Position numbers and translations under genes: made by a program | The notes under the pieces: generated by a model | Seen by the model: only the letters and a program-made list of their open reading frames with translations | What the model was told of the DNA's origin: nothing | The model's database searches: none | Shown: positions 57,290 to 64,000 of the stretch, in pieces | Position numbering within the stretch: position 1 is the first letter of the stretch | How the letters are laid out: each line of letters starts with the position of its first letter | Assembly: GCA_050084985.1 (NCBI GenBank) | Contig: JBITNC010000002.1 | Coordinates: 16,802,001-16,866,000, forward strand | DNA from: Nageia nagi | Taxonomy: Eukaryota > Pinophyta | Length of the DNA: 64,000 nt | Direction of reading: 5' to 3'

Positions 57290-60200
57290 AAAATAAACAA
57301 TCATGGATGCAAGTTATTGCTAGAAATGAGGGTCCCCCCATCGTGTGTAATCTATACCAAATTTGAACAAGAAAAACATCAACCTACTAAGGTCCTTAAC
57401 CTTCATGTTCATGGAATTCCTAAAATTTAATTTCAAATCCACTTTTAGTAGAGAAATCTTTCATTTAAAGTACTCTCAGGTTGATGGACATCACATTAGA
57501 GAAAGAATGGATCTTTCCTAACTCTGCATTATTTATACACTCTAAGAATGTTGATGAGCATATGTAAGCTTTAAGGACCAAGAGGAAATGTTTTGGTCTC
57601 TAAAGTAGGATCTTTCTTGATGAAGATATTACATGCTAATAGGTAGAGAAGTTACATAAAGTTAAAAATTAGGTGGCATGAGGTAGGTAAGCTAACAAAT
57701 GGGTAGTACTCATAAACCTACATGTAATCATTAAGGAGTCCTCTACCCCTAGGGGGTCGAAGTCCTTACCTCCGAAATGACTATTTCAACATGAAAAGGA
57801 GGGACATAAGGAGATTTCCATAGGTTGTTAGAATTGTAAAAGTATTAGGAGGAGTTGTTGCACTTATTTAGGATAGGCTTCAAGGATCTATGACTCTAAT
57901 CTCATTAAATACCTACTCCAAATTCATGTGGATTAAATTCTAGTATCTTTTAATACTTTTAGATATATTAATTACCATATGTTATTTCCCTTTAACTACA
58001 TCAAAATTTTCTATACAAATTTATGGGCGCCCCCACCAAGACCTTTATGAGGACATCATTAGGGACTCTACTATAGGGGAGGTGTTATTGTTGGTAGATT
58101 TCAATCTTCAAATTGTATCTATGTAGTTTTTCTCCATGATATTATAGAGGATGAGATGTAGACTTATGAATTAGATCTTGAGGATATTTCCTTTGTTTGA
58201 ACATTCATTAACACTTGTGTTACTATTTATGGAAAGCATATTTTGGAATTAGGAGTATCCAATTGATTTATAATTCTCAATGGACTATATTATTTCCCTA
58301 CATCTAAATGGATTACTTATTTTCTTCATAATGATAGAGCTAGTACCATGGAATATGCTTTTCTTTACATACATTTCTCATTTCATTATCTTTGATCACC
58401 CTCCCCACTCATTGATTATTTTGTTCTCTCTCTTTTACCATTATTGGTACCACACCTCCTATCCCAACATCTTATTTCTCCATTCTCATCCCTCATATTT
58501 TTATTGAATTTGATTATAGTTGCTCTATTGCTTATATGGATCACTTGTGTTAGATTCTACCTAGGGTATCATCTTTACCTTTTATTATTAAATATTTAAC
58601 CTTCTTAATTTGGAAAGCCATGTTGGACTCTTATCCCCACATTATTCACACCCCTCCTTGCCCACATCCCCCTGGTCATTATCTCTTGAACTTCTAATAT
58701 GATAAGAACTATAAATACACCTATCAAATGTTAAAACACACCATTTAATATTGTTCCTATATTGCATCCACCTCCCATGGAGCCTATATGTTTCTCCTTT
58801 ATAATAAGAAATATCTATTTCTATCTCAATGTAAGCTAAATATCATTCATTCCCTCTACCACTCCCCTAAATCCTCTTGGTGCCTCATCCTCCCCAAAGA
58901 GTAAGCCAACCATGGGATCAATCTTTCCAAGTAGACCACCCATATCTCCTCCCTCTATACCATCCCTAATCAACCTCTTATTAGGATTCCTTAACTCCTC
59001 CTTCTTGCCATATTTTACCTACTAAACTTGTCAAGAACGCTATTAGAAAACTTTACATAGATAAAGTAGCTATTAGAATTTGTAATGTAATTTGCAGAAT
59101 TAATGTTTACCTCTATGTAGCCAATTAAACACTTAGAGTATCACTATATACCTTTAAGTGTTTAATGAATATTATATTGTAGAACCTTAACCTTACCCTT
59201 GAGTAAAAGGGAGGTTAAGGTGCGGATTTTATCCTATAAATAAAGGGCCTCCTCTCTTGTAAATCACACAAGTTTTAGGAGCAATGTTATGCTCAAGGAA
59301 TGGTTGTAGGAGAAGTAGGATTGTAGATTGTAATAAAGTGCATGTACTCCCAAGGAGGGAGAAACCACTTTATATTATGTCTCTTGTTCTATGTGAGATT
59401 GGTTTATGATTCATGCTATTGTGTTGATGTTATAGTTCTTTAAGATATCTTGGTAGTTTAGCATTTACTCTTATAGGATTAGATCTTACAGTAGTAGATA
59501 AGGATGGGTTATTTTTAGAATTTTTAATGTATGACATCGAATTACTTATTATGTCCCTTGTTGATCTCTTCAACCTCATTATTTATTCAAGTTTTCCTAA
59601 CTCATGGACTCAACATATCATCCACACCATCCATAAGATAGGGTACCTACATGAACCCAATAACTACATGAACATCATGATTAGATGTGTATTTACTAAT
59701 CTTCATTCCAAAGCATTGGATGTGCTTCTTTCTCATAAGCTATAGGAGGAGGTCCATGGGCTAAGCTAGTTTTCAACAAGACACTAAACCAATCATATAC
59801 TAGTCCTTGAGGCCATTATAGAGGAGGCACATTCTAGGTTCTTTAGAGTCTATTATTTTTGTTAATTTTAAGAAATATTTTAACATAGTGCCTTGGCATA
59901 TACTAATTGAGAGACTTCAATCAATTGGCATCTCTAGATAATTTTTTACAACAATATCAAGATTGTATGAAATATTGATAAGATGATTTTTCTCTCCAAA
60001 AGGCCTTTCAAAGAGCATTTTAAGTGCCATAGGAGTGAAACAAGGTTATTCTCATTTTTTGACACTCTTTGGTATCTTCATAAATTAGCTTAAGTCATTT
60101 ATTTTTGAACACACACATGTAGGGGACACTTTCCTACTTTATCATTTGCTTATTTCCATCCTCCTCTTGTTTGGTTATGCTATCCTTATAGCCTTGACCC

Positions 60201-61245
60201 ATGAGGAGCTTTAGCATTAACTGGATGTCTTAGTGATTTCCTATACTTTAAGATAACTAACATTAAATCTCTATAAGATGAAGGTTATGGTGTTCAATAA
60301 TACCAAGAAGGTTATATTCCATTTCCACTTCCATATTCAAGGGAAAGAGGTGGAGATAATCACATCATACATAAACTTGGGGGTTCTCTTCATTAAACCC
60401 ACATTTGGGATGAAGCCCAATGCCTTAACCAATATTTCTAAGGGCTATACAATCCTTTCGTTACTTAAGAGAAGTTTTTTTAGAGCATATTTCTAGGATA
60501 TTCTAATGAATATTAAGATCTTTGAAGCTTAGAGTATCTCTCACTAACTTGATGTTGAGTTAGATAATTGTAACCTACTATAGGTGAAGCAGAACTACTT
60601 ATTTTATTCTTTAGGAGAATTAAAAACCTTGTAGCACTTTATCCTTCACTATCCCATATACTATAAAATAATAGGAAAATTCCATTATCTTTTTAGGGGT
60701 GAGTGAGAATCTCTATCCATCTTTTTTGTTATCCATATCAGGAATATCTTGTACTTCACATCAAAGAGGTAATTCATTTTTATTGATAAAGGATCTCTCC
60801 TCTAGTAGCTCTTGTCCCCCACACTCTTAAATCATCACAACCTATTTTATCAGCTCAAATAGATTGGGATAATGTTAGATAAAAATATCAAATTTCAAAC
60901 CGTCTAGACAGAGGCAAGATCACTCCATAGTTCCTTGAGGTTTAAGATCAATGATGGGAAATGATAGATCATCCATTTCTTCAGCAAAGATTCTTTGACC
61001 TTGAACATTAGTAGATACTAACCTTCTTCTCCTAGAGAAAAATACACATGCTCCTCTCTTCTTCTTTATATTATCTTTGATCCATTTCTTGGGTCATGAT
61101 ATTGTACTTATCTTTATTTGTTTATTACATTATGTATTATGGCCCACTTTCTTATTATTCTTGTTGTATAATTTTTTTTTATAGTTCTTTGGGTTATCTT
61201 TAATGCATTGTAGAAATTAATAATATTTCATTTCATTTCTAATAA
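57290..61245 (+). mobile_element. LINE B (decayed), interrupted by a solo LTR
   Basis: The endonuclease C-terminal part near 58190-58400 reads IYGKHILELGVSN, NGLYYFPTSKWITYF and ASTMEYAF (with one shift), as in L1-class endonucleases. Reverse transcriptase at about 59523-60330: FPNSWTQHIIHTIHKIGYLH, then NNYMNIMI, LIERLQSIGISR, IGVKQGYSHFLTLFGIFI, GYAILIALTHEEL (the YADD site is lost) and KVMVFNNTKKVIF with LGVLF. The tail near 61200 (GTAGAAATTAATAATATTTC) looks like a LINE 3' end. Its protein signatures differ from those of LINE A, so it is a separate family. Stops are frequent. Confidence 0.8.
59081..59517 (+). repeat. Solo LTR of a Copia family related to A and C, inserted in LINE B
   Basis: 437 bp flanked by GAATT at 59076-59080 and 59518-59522. 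LINE coding sequence ends at the first copy and resumes at the second (EFLMYDIELL). It opens TGTAATG and ends TTTTTA, so the terminal CA appears mutated to TA. It has the palindrome (ATTAAACACTT and complement, 59124-59166), a GAGTAAAAGGG block near 59193 and a TATA box TATAAATAAAG at 59235-59245, as in the Copia A and C LTRs. No internal sequence remains, so it formed by LTR-LTR recombination. Confidence 0.8.
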
Positions 61246-62129
61246 AACCCTAGAAGACCATGGAAAGTTCTCTTAATGCTCTCACTCTCTTTCCATGTCT
61301 AATGTTTTTGAATGCAAAGATTTATATTAAAGTATAAAGGCCTAATCATATAAAATGTGGGTGAATATATCACACCTTAAACGCCAACACTTTAACCAAT
61401 GAACATTAAAACAATTTTTAATGAGAAGAATCAACCATGCATATTTTCTAGTGTTGTAGTAAGGCCTGAAAGGCTTGGGAATGGATGGAGTCTTTTTCTA
61501 GACCATTTTTGCATCATCAATTAAGCTAGTTCTATGATATTTTAAGAGAATCCATTAAGCTAGTTCCATAGTATTTTAGGAGATCTTTATTTTTCTCAAT
61601 CTCTTGAAGAATTTTTGAATATGTTAAGAATCAAAATTTTGTTTCATATCTAAAAAGATAGAAACATACAATTTTTTAGAAAATATCTTAGGGTCTAATT
61701 TTGACTTTTATACTCCCACAATAAAATCATAAAAATTATTTTTAAAAAAATAAGATATAAATTTAAAAACTAATATATTGAAAAATAAAATCATTGAAAA
61801 ATTCATATATCCACTTAAATAATTATAATAATAACTATTCTCAAACTAGTACACCATTTTCAAATAAAACTATAACAAATCAATATTCTTCATCTTTTAC
61901 ATTATTTTTAATTTTTACCATACTTTTATCATTTATCTCATTCTTTATTATGGACATATGTCCATCCTTTCTTTCACAACTTTATGTATTTGAGGCAACA
62001 ACAATATAAATTATGTTAAAAGATGCGTAGTTGGAAATGAGGAAACTAACACATCTTCACATTTATGTGATGCAAAAATGATCTTTAGAATGTTCCATTA
62101 TACTAATAAAAGGATATTTATTATTTTTT
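61246..62129. other. AT-rich intergenic stretch with a possible second LINE tail
   Basis: At 61310-61390 the minus strand resembles the LINE tail at 62140-62200 (a TATACTTTAATATAAATC-like end), perhaps another truncated LINE 3' end. A short local duplication of AAGCTAGTTC(T/C)AT occurs at about 61523 and 61558. Nothing else seen. Confidence 0.35.
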
Positions 62130-63010
62130 ACATATTTTATTTTTATTTTTATTGAGTAACCTTTATATTAAATATAGAAACTACATCATACAAAAGGAAA
62201 AGGGTGGACACATCACACCCACGCATCATGCACCAACAACATATATTGATGAGTCATAAACCATTAAAAACACATCATTGAAACATTTAGCGAGAGGAAA
62301 AACACTAACAAAGCATTAACTAAAAAGCATAAAGAGCAATAATAGCTTAAGTCATCAAAGGAGTGCTAGCAAGAGGGGCATGGAGTCTACATTAATAGCC
62401 AGAGGCTCCTCATGGTCATCACTAGTGAGATTAGTCCTTTCCTTAGTATTGGTGGTAGGAGGGGCTATCGTAGGATCATTATGGTTCCAAACATTCGATG
62501 GAATGTACGACCAATGAATCTTATCGAGCATATCACAAAATTCATTCCACTTTCATACCTTTTAAAAGGCAATAGCACTGGGGAGGTTTCCTTGGGAACT
62601 ATGTTCCACCCACTAGCCTTCACATTAATTATTTGCATGGGTTCATTCCATCGACTACCACTACCCTTCCAGGTGCTTCCATAACCATCAACTTGATTCT
62701 CTCAACCATCATGAGTATCCCAAGCATCATTATTAGAGGAGCTCATGTGATCTCCCCAACTTGAGGGTGGGCAAGGGGAAGTTAGGAGAGCCTCTCGATG
62801 ACATGCATAACGTAACAAAGAGGGATACAGAATCCATGCATTATACAAGTGATTCCAAAAAGGTTGAGCTAAGCTCTAATCCCGCTCCTTAGGGGGAGGG
62901 CAATGACGAGGTTGAGAGTGAGAGCATTGCCCCAATTAGAGATTAACTCCATTAGATGGTTGACCTCTAGAATCACTTTGTCCACCTGATCTTTAATCTA
63001 GAACCAAATA
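62130..63010 (-). mobile_element. LINE 3' end, minus strand
   Basis: The minus strand reads a tail TTTGTATGATGTAG, then CTATATTTAATATAAAGG, like the end of LINE A near 23510-23535. Upstream it has a stop-free piece KFCDMLDKIHWSYIPSNVWN followed by HNDPTIAPPTTNTKE, and further up WGDHMSSSNNDAWDTHDG and DQVDKVILEVNHLMELISNW. The WGD motif and position recall the C-terminal part of LINE A (VGWGDVGMSS near 23070). The 5' part is missing. Confidence 0.55.
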
Positions 63011-63300
63011 TCATAAAAAATAACCAATTTGTTAGCTAAAATGAAATAACCATGATCTTTAGGGTTTTTCATGTTATTTAAATTTTTTTATGATTAGATT
63101 TGAATTTTTTATTTTGTTAAATATTATTATTATTAGGTTTATGTTGAGGAGTTAGAAAGAAGGGATATTGAAATCTTTTTAGAAGGCATAAGTTTAATTT
63201 TTTAAAGTTTGAAAGATCTTGATAAAGTTTTTTATTAAGTTATATTAGGTGTGGATGATATTGAGTGCATGGTTTTAGTGATTTTAATTTTCTTAATAAA

Positions 63301-63616
63301 AAGATACCTTCAATCATAGCTTTGACTTTGATGGAAGATATATCATGAATTTGACCTTAAAATAAGAGATATCTTCTATCGCAACAATGACTTTAACATA
63401 AGAGATACTTTGACTTCGACGAAAGAGATACCTTCAATAACATATTTGACTATGATGAAAGAGATATTGTGATTTTGACTTTAATGGAAGAGATACATAA
63501 TCACCTTTGACTTTGATATAAAAATATACCTGCAATTGTAGCTTTGACTTTAATGGAACGAGAGACATACCTCAATAACAACTTTGTCTTTGATTAAAGA
63601 GATACCTCTCAATCAA
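63301..63616 (+). repeat. Variable-length minisatellite, 9-10 units of about 23-39 bp
   Basis: Each unit contains (A)GAGATACCTTCAAT followed by a variable stretch and TTTGACTTTGATGGAA or a close variant. Units shorten by loss of the middle portion. A degenerate, AT-rich array without coding function that I can see. Confidence 0.75.
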
Positions 63617-64000
63617 ATCATATAAGTTGGAGGTAGCCCTAGAATTTGATGTTTACTTAAACATTTATTGATTTATTTTTTAAACATTTTTGACATGAGA
63701 ATTTGTAAGTTTTTTGAAAGTAAAACATCATATTTAATACCTTTTAAAAATATCAAATCGTAATTTTGATGTTCATTTAAAAAAAAAAATTAGATAATAA
63801 AATGTCATATATATATGATCTTAATGTTTTTTAAGTTAATAATGAAGTATATAATAACATAGAAATATTTAATTTATTTAATAATTTAATTTATGAAAGA
63901 AAATAAAAATGTTTTATAATAAAAATTAGAGTTGAAAACTTAATATTTTTAATAATGTTCCATAATTTATATAAGGATACAATTTAACCATCCTTCTATA
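63617..64000. other. AT-rich end of window
   Basis: No gene or repeat structure recognised apart from short A/T runs. Confidence 0.5.

Noticed and set aside
1-64000. CRISPR arrays, bacterial operons, tRNA or rRNA genes, organellar inserts, integrated DNA viruses
   Set aside because: No regularly spaced repeats of CRISPR type, no complete tRNA cloverleaf (only the SINE head), no rRNA or organellar gene, and no viral movement or coat protein signatures; the reverse transcriptases are all Copia or LINE type.

Overview
This window looks like repeat-dominated nuclear DNA from a large-genome seed plant, most likely a gymnosperm such as a conifer. That is an inference. It rests on the AT-rich sequence, the low gene density, stacked and heavily decayed plant-type Copia, Gypsy and LINE elements, and one host gene spread over 11 kb with an intron of more than 8 kb. 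There is no bacterial or organellar organisation: no operons, rRNA or CRISPR.

Layout. 1-3280: the 3' two thirds of a Copia element (A) with its 3' LTR. 3281-6157: non-coding sequence. 6158-12647: a Gypsy-type element with two ~1.04-kb LTRs and the target duplication ACATT; it carries gag and protease but no recognisable reverse transcriptase or integrase, and its protease is interrupted by a 1038-bp CACTA transposon (9013-10050, target duplication GTT). 12648-18900: decayed intergenic DNA with a CACTA-like terminus, an unrecognised coiled-coil-like frame and degenerate tandem repeats. 18900-23545: an L1-type LINE (A). 24073-24246: a likely first-exon remnant of a leucine-rich-repeat receptor gene. 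25016-25185: a tRNA-derived SINE with a perfect 12-bp target duplication. 28380-29330: a minus-strand LINE fragment. 30096-41157: the only convincing host gene, a four-exon SET-domain gene resembling SETD9, whose first intron hosts a hAT-type MITE, a fossil hAT transposase and two unrecognised coding-like fossils. 44724-57230: Copia element B, split inside its integrase by Copia element C (47066-53326, target duplication CATAT). 57290-61245: a second LINE, itself interrupted by a 437-bp solo LTR (target duplication GAATT). 62130-63010: a minus-strand LINE 3' end. 63301-63616: a variable-length minisatellite.

How the parts relate. Insertion order can be read directly: C is younger than B, CACTA is younger than the Gypsy element, and the solo LTR is younger than the second LINE. 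Copia A, Copia C and the solo LTR appear related. They share a large palindrome in the upstream part of the LTR, a GGTAAAAGG-like block and a TATA box. A and C also share a ~750-bp segment between the end of RNase H and the 3' LTR; it starts at an extra polypurine tract and contains three degenerate hairpins. Nothing here looks like an intact, active element. I see no wholly new system. The best candidates for undescribed biology are the conserved LTR palindrome, the hairpin-bearing 3' segment with two polypurine tracts, and the unidentified internal region of the Gypsy-type element.
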